Assembly (NCBI GenBank): GCA_039621445.1
Contig: CP154954.1
Coordinates: 63,446,046-63,510,045, forward strand
Origin: Euglena gracilis
Lineage: Eukaryota > Euglenida > Euglenophyceae > Euglenales
Reading direction: 5' to 3'
DNA: 64,000 nt
Shown: one piece after another, positions 51,260-61,600 of the stretch
Numbering within the stretch: the stretch's first letter is position 1
Layout of the letters: each line of letters begins with the position of its first letter
Made by a program: the position numbers and the translations under genes
The notes under the pieces: generated by a model
Seen by the model: the letters and a program-made list of their open reading frames with translations, nothing else
Database searches by the model: none
Told to the model about the DNA's origin: nothing

Positions 51260-53311
51260 GCAAAGAGATGGGACCATCCAGCCTCCACCGATGCCCGGGG
51301 GGACCTTCACGGGGAGGAAATTGGCAGCCCAAAACCCATATTTAAATACTCGCTGGGACTTCGCGTTGCCAGGACCACCTGAAAAATCGAAAAAAAAAAT
51401 ACGTTCGCCAACAATACGTGGGCAACAGCGTTAACCCATAAGCAACACATGGCCAACCGATGCACCTTCCCATTGCCACTCAACCCACCTGTTGCCAACC
51501 TAAGTGTCCCCATTGCATTGAATTTAGCTAAAAATGACATAAGTACATGGAATTATTCAAAGCCTCAGCTTGGGGTGCCCAAAGGCACCCTAGTTTGCAA
51601 AGAAATAGATATTTTACATGATATGTTTTTTGAAATGGCTATCAACCACCCAAAAGTCGACCACCAGTTTCCGGCAATGAGCCTCCATGGACCCCGAGTT
51701 GAACTGGTTTTTTCACCAAAACAGATGGAATTTTTTGAGCTGCGGCCGCAGTTTCATGAAGAAAATCCGCTTTTTTGCTGTTTTCACCAACCTGGAAGGA
51801 AATGGCCAAGTTATTGGGAAGAAGAAAGGCACAAATAATTGTGCAACCAGGTGGGAGAGGTGCCAGGTGCCAGAGGCAGTTCAATTGTGCACCCGCACAA
51901 TTATGGGGACGCGGTAAATCGTAATCGATTCCCTTTTGTTCTAATAACTTTGAATGACATTTTGTTTCTATTTTTTTTGAACTGGAGATTACTTTAATCA
52001 TTGCAAAATGCAGATTTAAAACATTTTTGTCCAATATGTTGACCCAAATGAAGTGAGGTTTTCATTGATTTGGAAACAACATCTGCTTAACAAGCTGTTG
52101 CTCATTGATAAATGTGTTAATGAACTTAGTTGGCCAACAGCCTCCGAGCCGGGGAGGGGGGGCTGCCGCCCTGCACTCCCCGCCCTCCAATAACAAAATC
52201 CTTTTGCGGGTGCAAGGCAGGGCAGCCATGGGTAAAAGCCGTTGTCCACGGGCAACGCTGTTGTGTGAGGGTACTTATATGGAAAAGTGCGCCACATAGT
52301 CGGCAATTGGGGAGGGAATTCCTAATTTGTCAGGGCTAAATTCGACGGGTGTGGGTATTGCCGTCACAGAACAGCCCCAAACAAAGTTCCCCCCTTCCAA
52401 AAAATGTGGTGTTTATTTTGGACAGAAATTGAGGATTTTCTGCCTTGCTTGATTTTTCAGAGCCTGGCATCAGGTGCGTTGCTGGATAGATACCAGCATT
52501 TTGTTGTTCTACGCGAGTAACCCCCATTTATTCATAAGGTTTGGTTTGGTGGGTCAGCAATCAAAGATTTGATGGTGAGAATCCGCCCCCCCCCCCCTAC
52601 AAATGACCCAAATACCACGGAGGGGGTCAGGGCCAGGCAGTGAGAGACGCTTTTATCTGACTGGGTCGTCGAGCCCCTAATGGCTGCTGCTTTCGGCCCC
52701 CCTTGTGGCCCATTTTAGGACACTTTAAGTCCACGTTTACCCATTTCAGGCTGCTTTTGACCATTTTTGGCCGGTTTTGTTGTTCACACCTCCCTCCCCC
52801 CGGGGGTGTAAACTTCCTTAACGAGAAGCATGCATCCAATACACTGAAGCACTAAGCAGCCAAATTGCCAAATGCCAAATGCAGAAGCAAACACATCCAT
52901 GCAAAAATCCCAGGCATAAGCAACTTATCTACCACCCCCTGGTATGTATGTATGTATATATGTATATATGTATATATGTTTATATATATATAATTTTTTA
53001 TCAGGTGTAATAAATAAATAAACAAATACATCCCCCTCTGGACACAATTAACGACCCCGGGGTCGTTAAGAGGATGGCTGCCATATATATAATATGTACG
53101 TATGTATGTGCGCAATGCAATAACCAAACACGCAAACAAATGCATTTGTTCAGATCTAATCAATTGCTTCATTCCTCGTTAATTCTCATTTGTTGAAAAC
53201 TTTTGTGCACACACCAGCAAACACGTTTAAAATTTTTGTTGTGCAATCGGGTCGCTTGAAAACTTCATCAATGCTGGGAGGCTGCAAAATCCTTCGTACA
53301 GAAGATCTTCA
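51260..53311. other. Gene-poor region
   Basis: Mixed AT-rich sequence with a TATATG tract near 52940-52985 and a G/C palindrome at 53052 (ACGACCCCGGGGTCGT). I see no supported gene. Confidence 0.5.
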
Positions 53312-53660
53312 TCTATATCTGTATGGCAGCAACATTTTACTTGCCTGGGAGGGGGGGAAATAAAATGTCCCGGGTTTTTTTTTTTTTTTTTTATGGAGCA
53401 GGGCCAGGGTAAGGCGTTCGGCCTAACCCTTGGCCTGACTTGCACACCTGAGACTAATCTATAAGTTAGGCCTAAAGTTAGGCCTAACTTATAGAGTATA
53501 TGTAACTAGGAATATAGCAAGCCTAACCCTATTCCATTAATAACGCAATATATTATTTTCAATTAAATTCCATTAAATACGCAATAATTTTTCCCCCCAG
53601 AGGAGCTGCTTGCCCCCCCCCCCCAGGGGGCCAAGTAAAATGTTGCTGCCATCTATATAT
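53312..53660. mobile_element. Nested foldback element with ATGGCAGCAACATTTTACTT ends
   Basis: The outer ends ATGGCAGCAACATTTTACTT (53323) and its inverse (53632-53653) are perfect. Inside is a second inverted pair, TTATGGAGCAGGG...CCTATTCCATTAATAA (about 53389-53545), around TTAGGCCTAA motifs. Confidence 0.75.
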
Positions 53661-53960
53661 CTGCAATATAATCATTGCCGAGACTACTCCCTAGTGATCA
53701 TTTCATCTGCTGCGGTGAAATAGCATGTCTGGGTTGTCTTTGCATCGCAGCCTCTTTCCTCTCCAGAAGCTGCCATTTTCGTTGCTACTCCCTACCCAAC
53801 ATTTGTCCACAGCATAAATTGAGTTTTGAGCCAGAGTAAAAAATCCCAAAGGATACGAGAACAGGCACTTTGGTTTATAGACATGTCTCAGCATGGAGTT
53901 GTAATACTTCTCCGAGGGTCCCATCATCCCATCATCAGGGCAAATAACCTTGATGATGGG

Positions 53961-54204
53961 CAACCCCCCCTCCAAATTTAAGCAACCCCCTGGGGACCAA
54001 TGAAAATTCTGAATTTAAATCCGTATCGTTTTTCAGGACATTATTATGTTGTTGCATGCATTATCGCTCTGAAAACCTCTCTATATTTAAACAAGAAGAG
54101 GCATTTTTTCTGTTGACGTTTAGTCCGAATTTAAGCAACCCCTCAATGCGTATGGCGAAACCCAAATTTAAGCAATGGATTGCCTGAATTCTGGGGGGGG
54201 GGTG
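53961..54204. mobile_element. C/G-tract element, word AAATTTAAGCAA
   Basis: The left end is CAACCCCCCCTCCAAATTTA, and the right end has AATTTAAGCAATGG and a G9 tract. The word occurs about four times. The inverted match of the ends is imperfect. Confidence 0.5.
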
Positions 54205-54729
54205 ATCTTTTTGGTCAAAAAAAAGATTGCTTCCTGATGGACTTTTGGATTGCACCTTTTTTTTTGCTGACTCTGCTTCTCTGAATAGCCCCAAATCTCC
54301 TCTACTTTTTATTTGTTTCATTTCAATCAAAAAAAAACAAGCAAAAAAAGGAAATATGGAGGGGAAAGGCATGAAGAAAACTGTTTCCCCAGAAAATCTA
54401 GGACATGCGTTCAAATCTTTGATCGCTGCTGACACATAAAACCGACATTATTTATTATAACATCCTTGGCAGCAAAGGCAAGGAAAATACCCTTCCCAAA
54501 TTTAGATCCTTACATATCATTTTATAAATTCATTCGTGCAAAATTTTCCATTATGACTCCACTATTCATCATCATCAGCATTTTTGAGCAAAATGATCGC
54601 CCAGGGCGTGCAGTGTGGGCCAGCGACATGTCAGAAGCCTCAGCCTCGTCCATCGTATGATGCTGCCATGGGCATAAAGAATGCATCTTCTCCAGCAAAA
54701 ACAGTGCGGCTGCATTTCTGGCAGAGTTG

Positions 54730-55885
54730 TCATGGGCAGGGCGGAGGGACTTCGCCGGCGGCCCAGCGCATCGTCAGCTCCGGCTGGCCGGTGGCCGGGT
54801 GCCGACCTGCCTCGAGCTGCTCGCCCCCGCACCCTCCCCGCCTCGAACCCGGCGGACCGGTAGAAGCCCACTGCCCGTGCGTTGGCGCGGTAGACGGTCA
54901 ACTCCAGGCGGCTGCGCTGTGCCTTGGCAGCCTCCAGCAGGTGACGGCCGACCCCGACGCCCGGATCAGGCACCGTTTTAGACCTCTGAAAGCGCCCACT
55001 ACCGAAAACCTCAGACGACACAATTTCCCCAACTTTTTTCTTATGGGCTAAACCCGATACCCAGACTCACTCCCTGGCGCAGGACCCCTGGGGGAGGGGG
55101 TGCAGGTGCAGACCACTGGGGGGGGGGGTGCTCCGAACTGAAAAGGCAGCCTGGCTCTGGTGGCTAGGGTGGACGAACAACGCGGCCAGCCGGTCCCCGA
55201 CCAGCGACAGGAAGCCGGTCACCTCGCCGCCCTCCTCCGCCACCCAAGTCTCCGCCTGTGGGAGGTAGTGGTCCCCAGGGCGGTCCGGGTGGGCAGGGGG
55301 GGGGGTGGGGGAACCACCCCAACCAATCAAGGTGAGTGTATGTCCCCACAGCACTAGCGCTGGAATTACGCCAGAGTTGCTCACCCGGCCAGGGGGAGCA
55401 ACACAAGAGCACCGGTGTAAGGGGCCCTTGGCCACTCACCGCACAGCAAAATGGGCCAGAAACGAAGCTAGCGCCGGCCATAAACAGACAAGAAGCCGTT
55501 GTGCAACTAAGGGAAGGGACTGTGGGCCTCCAAATCAGTGGCGGTGAGCGTCGAAAGCGGATCACACAGAGAGTCTCCATAAAAGCCCCTCCGCCTCCAT
55601 TTCTCAGCGAGGAAAATATCCAAACAATGGTTCAAACCTGCTGGTGCCTGTGATGTCTCCGTTTCCACACGTCCCCCTCCCCTCTCCCTCCCGCACCACC
55701 CACACCCGCTACCAATGGAGGTGTCTGGGAGTCCCGTTCCGCCCTGGTGGTCCCGCATCGCCTCCAGCTGCCCGTGCCAAAACGCTGCGGGGACGAAGTC
55801 GTGAGCTTGGATGGAGGCCGTTAGCCAAACGGCCAGGATGGCGGGCTGGTCGCTAGGGCGGGAGGGGCGGATCATGGGGCATTCC
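54730..55885 (-). CDS. GNAT-family N-acetyltransferase, three exons, complete
   Basis: Exons: 55885-55750 (10-nt leader, ATG at 55875), 55270-55157 and 54961-54730 (TGA 54732-54730), about 156 residues, a normal size for a single GNAT domain that transfers acetyl from acetyl-CoA to an amine. Exon 1 begins MIRPSRPSDQPAILAVWL, exon 2 has ETWVAEEGGEVTGFLSL and LAALFVHPSHQ, and exon 3 opens with the acetyl-CoA loop GVGVGRHLLEAAKAQ (Q-x-x-G-x-G/A type), then LELTVYRANARAVGFYRSAG, and closes with ATGQPELTMRW. The order matches YjaB-like acetyltransferases of bacteria, so bacterial origin by transfer is plausible but untested. Both introns are nonconventional and phase 0; splicing at the CAG/CTG offsets rebuilds the GNAT core exactly. 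One frame break lies in a five-G run (54824-54828): with one G fewer the frame continues to the TGA. I consider this an assembly error or a recent lesion. Confidence 0.9.
54962..55156 (-). other. Nonconventional intron 2 of the GNAT gene
   Basis: This is the shortest nonconventional intron in the window, 195 nt. AGC-CAGGC at the donor end pairs with GCCTG-ATCCG at the acceptor end. The join is HPSHQ|GVGVGRHLL, exactly at the acetyl-CoA loop, phase 0. Confidence 0.88.
55271..55749 (-). other. Nonconventional intron 1 of the GNAT gene
   Basis: The intron is flanked by direct repeats GGGACCAC (55754-55747 and 55275-55268). The ends CAGGGCGG and CCGCCCTG are perfect complements at the +4/-8 offsets. 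The join MRD|HYLPQAETW is phase 0. Direct repeats plus terminal inverted repeats make it look like a transposon insertion. Confidence 0.88.
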
Positions 55886-55887
55886 CT
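55876..55887 (-). promoter_or_regulatory. Predicted spliced-leader acceptor, GNAT gene
   Basis: TTCCCTCTCCACAG is followed by GGAATGCCCC and the ATG. The leader contains an out-of-frame ATG. Confidence 0.6.
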
Positions 55888-55989
55888 GTGGAGAGGGAAC
55901 GAACGACCTGGGAGGTGCAGCCCCCCTCTGTTGCCCCTGTCACGGTCCATGCTGTGGTGCAGGGGGGGGGGCGGGCGCAACCATGCACA

Positions 55990-56312
55990 TTTTTGCTGAC
56001 CCCTGGGGGGTCACTTCCACTCTCCCAACACCAGTCACTCACTTTTTCCCCCAGAAACCCAGTCAGTCCCTCCCCCCCCCCCCCCCCGGGGGTCGGCCAC
56101 TCTGGAATCCAAGGGAACTTGACCAAAGACGGAAAAAAAAGTCCAAAAAATTTTACGGTGCTTTCTGCACCGGGTCACCTAAGTGGATTTTTTTGCTGAC
56201 CCCCCCCCCCCCGGGGGCCAGGGGGGAGGGGGTCCAGGCCAAAAACCAGTCAGTCACTCTGAAAAAACCAGTCACCCAGGGGGTCAGCCAGTGAATAAGT
56301 GATTGTATGAAG
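55990..56312. repeat. Solo copy of the satellite's inserted element
   Basis: It begins TTTTTGCTGACCCCTGGGG and ends GGGGGTCAGCCAGTGAATAA, so the ends are inverted (GCTGACCCC/GGGGTCAGC). It contains GGCCAAAAACCAGTCAGTCA, CTCTGAAAAAACCAGTCACC and a GGTGCTTTCTGCACC hairpin, in the same order as the satellite unit. The base repeat is absent. Confidence 0.8.
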
Positions 56313-56355
56313 GCAACAGTGACCTTCAAAAAAACGCGATGCAAAAAAAATGCGG

Positions 56356-56357
<2 letters not shown>

Positions 56358-56391
<34 letters not shown>
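56358..56391. repeat. (CA)n microsatellite
   Basis: A short CA tract directly after the donor of the isolated exon at 56394-56529. Confidence 0.95.
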
Positions 56392-56393
<2 letters not shown>

Positions 56394-56395
<2 letters not shown>

Positions 56396-56529
56396 GTTTG
56401 CTCCATCCATACCGCCGGCACAGCTGTCCAGCCTTGTCCTTAGGGATGGCCAGCACCTCCGAATGCACGAGCCAACGCTTCTTGTGTGGGCAGGGGTTAC
56501 TGAAGGAGCGTAGGGAGGGGTCCGGACCC
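56394..56529 (-). CDS. Isolated candidate exon, unknown product
   Basis: Between a CTGGCAG acceptor and a GTTTGT donor there is an open 136-nt stretch with high third-position GC, encoding GPDPSLRSFSNPCPHKKRWL and then SEVLAIPKDKAGQLCRRYGW. Its start phase does not match exon D of the gene upstream, so an intermediate exon is missing or it belongs to another gene. The donor runs directly into a (GT)n tract. Product not recognised. Confidence 0.45.
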
Positions 56530-56609
56530 CTGCCAGAGGAATCAGGTGCTCCTTCGGTATGAATGATGGTGACGCCCAAATTCAATCTCGGATTGAATGT
56601 GGACGTATT

Positions 56610-57316
56610 CTGTCATAGGAAAAAACAACATCCGGAAAAAATAACATCTGGAAAAAATAACATCTGAATAAATAACATCCAGAGAGGCTTGTCAAAAGGC
56701 ACTTAAAGGTTATCTAGTTCCAGCGCTTCAGTCACCCGGACTGCGCCATTGTTTAGGTGGAGGGAGTGCAAGGCATTGCAAAAAAGCTGGAGCGCACACC
56801 AGACATTTACCTACACCCCCCCCCCCCCACGAGTCATTGCCAGTCTCCCCCCCCCCCCAGGACCCCCACAGGACAGGGTCCTGGGGGGGGGAGAACTGGC
56901 CATAAATGCCCCCCACACACCCCACACTTGACCAGTGTGGGCTTAAGGCAGGTGGGAGGGTCGGACTCCCCCCGGTCCAGGAGGGGGGGTCGGGCATATA
57001 TTGCAATAACTGGGTGATCCCAACACAAACAAATAGCATCTGGTATGAGAGTATCCAGAGCATAACCCATGAAACGGTACATTCTTTACTTCAAAAAGGC
57101 AAGGATTGAATGCAAGCTTGATGGACAGCCTTGTCCTTTGGTAATGATTGTCACAGTCGTTCGTGTTCTTCATCCCACATCCTATCCACTTTATACATCT
57201 TATCTATTTTCGACTTATTTCTGGAGCAAATGAAGAAAAAATAACATCTGACTAAATAACATCTAAAAGCGGCTTAGATGTTATTTTTTTCCGGATGTTA
57301 TTTTTTCCTATGACAG
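56610..57316. mobile_element. Element with ~40-bp inverted ends, word AAAAAATAACATC
   Basis: CTGTCATAGGAAAAAACAAC at the left and the inverted counterpart ending CCTATGACAG at the right match nearly perfectly for about 40 bp. AATAACATC recurs inside each arm. The middle carries a separate C/G-tract palindrome (56816-56890). Confidence 0.75.
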
Positions 57317-57460
57317 TATGGACCTCACTGGATGGGCCTGCTGAACAAAAATAATGCGAAGCTCAAATTTTTGGAACCTGGAATTGAAAACCATTCTTTT
57401 ATTTTTGCCACTGTCCGTTTTCCAACGCTAAACGAAGACATGAATTGCTACCAAAGGCAG

Positions 57461-57773
57461 CGGACACTGTCCGTCATCAAATTACCGACGATTGGTCAGA
57501 AAAACGGCAGTTTGGAACCACGAGCAAAAAGATGGATCTGAACGAAATTGGTTACGTGGAAGAGCTTCGACCACAGACCTTTGGCAACTGGTTTTCAGGA
57601 AAGCTGGAAAAGCTGGAAAGCAAAGCCAATCTTCCAAACTTGTTCAGGAGTTTCCAACGCGAGTGGACGTGCTCAGTTTGCCATTTCCAAAGCTATTCTC
57701 CTCTTGAAACTTTGCTGCCACACGCACGGGAAAGGGAGCTTGCAACAATCGCTTCGGGTTCCGCCAGGACCAG
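57461..57773 (+). CDS. Candidate plus-strand exon with a C-x2-C...H motif
   Basis: Open for 313 nt between AAGGCAG and CCAG|GTGAAT, encoding DLNEIGYVEELRPQTFGNWF, ESKANLPNLFRSFQREW, then TCSVCHFQSYSPLETLLPHA, which gives a C-x2-C-x12-H zinc-binding-like pattern. Codon use lacks the GC3 bias of the minus-strand genes, so it may be a mobile-element or decayed coding piece. A diverged nucleotide relative lies at about 60838-60890. The product is not recognised. Confidence 0.4.
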
Positions 57774-57786
57774 GTGAATTTATATG

Positions 57787-58393
57787 TTACCTCCCCCCCC
57801 CCTTGTCCAACGACCACTAATGTTCGTCTCCGACCGGGGGGGCGGTCGCTAAAATGGCCAATGTTCGTCTCCGACCAGGGGGGGTGGTCGTTAGACAAGG
57901 GGGGTGGACCCCAAATCGGAGGAAAATTTACCATAGATAGGGGTATATGGCCATTTTTGGGCTGTTTTGGCCATTTATGCTATTTCTTGACTACGGTTGG
58001 CCACTTTTGGCCATTTTTTGGACATTTTTGGGGCACTTTTGGGAATTTTTAGGCATTTTTGACCGCTTTTCGCCGTGTTTGGTCGCTTTTGGCCACTTTT
58101 GGCAACTGTTGGCCGCACTTTGGCCCACTTTGCCCATTTTTGGCCACTTTAGGCTGCTTTTGGCTACTTTTGGCCATTTTTTGCCTTATTTTTTGCTATT
58201 TTTTGGCAACTTTTTGGGCACTTTTGGCCATCCTTTGGCCGTTTTAGGCCATTTTGGGCTATTTTTGACTGTTTTTAGCCAACTTTTAGCAATTTTGGCC
58301 GAACCAACATCATATACAAAAAGATCGTCTCTGACCGGGGGGGGGGGTCGTTAGACAAGCCCGGTCGTTGGACAGGGGGGGGGGAGGTATTAA
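57787..58393. mobile_element. C/G-tract element, word TTGTCCAACGACC, with internal TTTTGGCCA repeats
   Basis: The ends TTACCTCCCCCCCCCCTTGT and the inverted GGTCGTTGGACAGGGGGGGG match after one indel. GTTCGTCTCCGACC recurs inside. Positions 57950-58300 are a degenerate minisatellite of TTTTGGCCAC(T)-type units. Confidence 0.75.
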
Positions 58394-58680
58394 AATTATG
58401 CTGCACCAAACAAAATTGATCCCCGGGGCTTGCTTGGTGAAGTGTGCCGCTTGAAGCCAAACTGGGTTGCATTTGTTTAACTGAACAGGACTGTGGCAAA
58501 AAGACAGCCGCGTGGCGCCGTCTGCCTGATACCTGGTGTGGGGCCTGACAGACCTTTGCGGATCTGTTACTCACATTGGCTCTTCAATTTCTCTCGGACT
58601 GAGAAACCAAACCAGTGAGCAGCAAACAGTTGGGAGATTCATACAGCACACAATTGTTCGCAAGGCTTGCCTTTTCGCAC

Positions 58681-61600
58681 CGTCGACGATTCGCAAGCCG
58701 CCGCAATATGGTTGTGGGAGGTGGCGTCGCCAATGACGTTGCCACTGGTGCTGCCGGCATTCACTACTCGCAGGTGCACACCGAATGGAATGTGGGTCAG
58801 CTCAGAGTCCCAGCCGCTCTTGTGTTGTTGAGTTGGCGAAAAAAAAAACTTTCTTTTAACACAAGAGTGCCCAGGATACATCTTTAACCTGTCGACAACA
58901 GCGGATATCCACCAGCGCCGACCTGAAATAACCCATTCACACCCCAGGGTTTGGTACTTGGGCCAAATTAAGAAAATAATTGAGAAAATAGAATTTGCAT
59001 TTCTGCGGAACCGCTCACAAAGAAAAGAAAACGGAATCTTCACCATTGAATGAGGTCATCGGAATGACAAACTCAAAACAGCTGGAAAATGCACGAGAAG
59101 ATGTTCGCCCAGGAAATCGTTATTGACGTTTCTTAATTTTGAAAAAAATTTACAACAAATTTTCATTTGTTTTTATCGAAGTGTCTTCTCTGTTCAATGA
59201 TTTCCCCCACACAGATATTGCCTTCTCTCTCCACTCAGAAACCAGCTGTGATGTGTCGCAATGCACCACACAGGAAAACGTTGTCGCACGTACGGCGGTA
59301 GGTTTGGGTTGCGACCAGGACATTTGCGATTGGATGCCAGTCGCAACAACAACACACCAACCGGCAAACCACCAAACTCAACCTCAAATGACAAAAATGC
59401 AAATCTCTTTTGGTAAAGAACATCGCGACAAGCACCCAAAGACTTGGAAAAACGAGGAACAAAAGCACAAAAGAAATCTTCAAGCTGCTCTGTAAATCAG
59501 ACTTTCCGAAACTGAGCCCACCAAACACCTTTAGGTACCAAATGTATTCCTCATATATTATGTCTATTCCTCTCTGACTTATTGAGCTCTTTTCTTCCCA
59601 ATCGGGGTGGTCCCAGCCCACCCCCCACTGGGAAAACTTTTCTCTGGTGCTATGTGCCGATGTGGAAAAGAGGTTTTTGACATCTCTTTTTCCCCAATTT
59701 TGTTCCCAAAAAAACACAAAAAAGTCCCCAAAATGGACATTTCTGGCAGGATTTAAGGGTGAAAAAAAACTTTTTGGCACTTTGCACTGGTCACTGGAAG
59801 AGTTTGTCCCACTTATCTGGGGCTGCTAGCAAAGCCCCCCGTTTTGATTTTGGAATAGCATGGGGTTACTGCATATCCTCAAGCAGCCTGCCCCGGTCTT
59901 CATGTCCAGCCTCCTGAAAGAGCAACTTTACCCAAAATTTGTATTAACCCCCATCCGTCCAAGCACTGGTCTTGACTGAGGACAGCTCCCCTGGTCCATA
60001 CCCATTTTCCCAGCGTTAGATAAGAGAGAGGTAGTTACTGGTTGCACAAAAAATGGATAAGGCAGCATTAGATTGGAAATGCATTGAGTGTTTTTTCCCA
60101 CCAAAACTGGCTTTTAAAGAGGCTCTCTGCCCGATCTGTTTTTGACACACACCGCCACCGGAAAGCAACCTGTCTCGGACCCCCCCCCCGCCTGCCTGCC
60201 ACAGAATAAAATGGGGATCTTCAACCACCACTGTCTAAGCCCACAACCCCCACACACCTGTTGTTAATACCCCTTCTGCTGCATTATTTTCCGCTTTTTT
60301 TCTGTTACCTCTCTGCCATCAGAGATCCTCGCCCATCCGACCCAATTATCACTCAATACTTCGGACTGCACTGCGATATTTCACACCCTATAAATCAGCT
60401 TCCCTTTCACCCTCACTTTCGCTCTCCTTCTGTTTTTCACATGGATCACAGATGAGGATCCACAGCTGCTGTCAGGGCGTTGTAAATCTTCAGCTGAGGG
60501 ATTTGTGATTGCAGCCTGGTCAGCGGAAGCATCATTCAATGAAGCATGATGCACTCCATCTCGTCCAAAGCATGTCATTGTTGTAACGGTGTCATCGCTG
60601 ATTTTTTTGACGGTCGGCATCGTCTCCGCCTCGGACAAATGTGTGCTATGAATTTCGACAAAGTGGAGGTGGTCACTGACCAGGAGGGATATGGGTTGGC
60701 TCACAGAATTGTTTGAAAGTCACAACGGAAAATAGGATACCGGGGTTGATGTAATTGATGTTTTTTTTGCACATAAAATGTTAACCCCGAACCTATTTTA
60801 AACAACCACAGATCGCTCTGCTTTGAAGCCACCAGCAAAAAAATGTGTATTTGAACCAAATTGGTTACCGCCAGAGCCTCCTCTAAAGCCTCCGCAGGGG
60901 CTCTGTCGGAGGTTACCGGGTTTCGTGGAGTCTCAGGTCAGCAAAAGCCAGGCTATCAATTATTTCTGGGGGAGCGTCCAACACAAGGAGACATGTAAAA
61001 TTACAAGGTACTGCTCTCCAGCTTGGCAAAGGGCCGACCTCTGACGCCAATTGTGCCGAACCCGTCTGAGAATTCCAGCAACTCTACATCACCATTAGTT
61101 CAAGGGAATGCCTCCATCATTTTGTTTAATGAACTTCTCTTCAGACCAGTCATGGTTCGGTGTCGTTTGTTTTTGTGGCGAGATTTCCTGGATGGACCAT
61201 TATCATTGGGGACCCTCATCAGAGATGGTCCGTTCTGATTGGGGGGTTTTTACTCCGATGCTGTGGTGAGTGGCATGCCCCTCCCCGTCGAAATCGAATT
61301 TCAACGAAGCAGATGAAATACTACCCTCAAAGGGAAACTCCCTCGTGTCAGGCCTCTCCCCTGGCACTCTGAGATCATGGGGCCTGGACAGGGTGGTGGA
61401 GCACACCTGCAGGGTTCTCACCTCGTGCGCTTCCTCTTGCCGGTCTCCGGCTCGGGGTTTTGACTGCCTGCCCAGGCCTCCTCCCCTGGGGCCTGGGCGG
61501 CCCCTTCACTCCTCCCACTCCTCCACTGCGGCGACACTCCTCCCCCGGCCGCCGTCTTTTCCTCCTTTGCCTTTTCCATCTCCCTTTCCTTTGCTCTTGC

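Noticed and set aside
53703-53975. 90-codon minus frame ending near 53703
   Set aside because: AT-rich, without splice signals or codon bias, and it overlaps the start of a C/G-tract element.
57950-58310. Hydrophobic frame rich in FGHF and LLAIF on the plus strand as a membrane protein
   Set aside because: It is the translation of degenerate TTTTGGCCA minisatellite units within a C/G-tract element.
58536-59495. Plus-strand frames between 58.5 and 59.5 kb
   Set aside because: The minus-strand exon at 58818-58681 has better splice and phase support, and the plus frames at 59.1-59.5 kb lack recognisable content.
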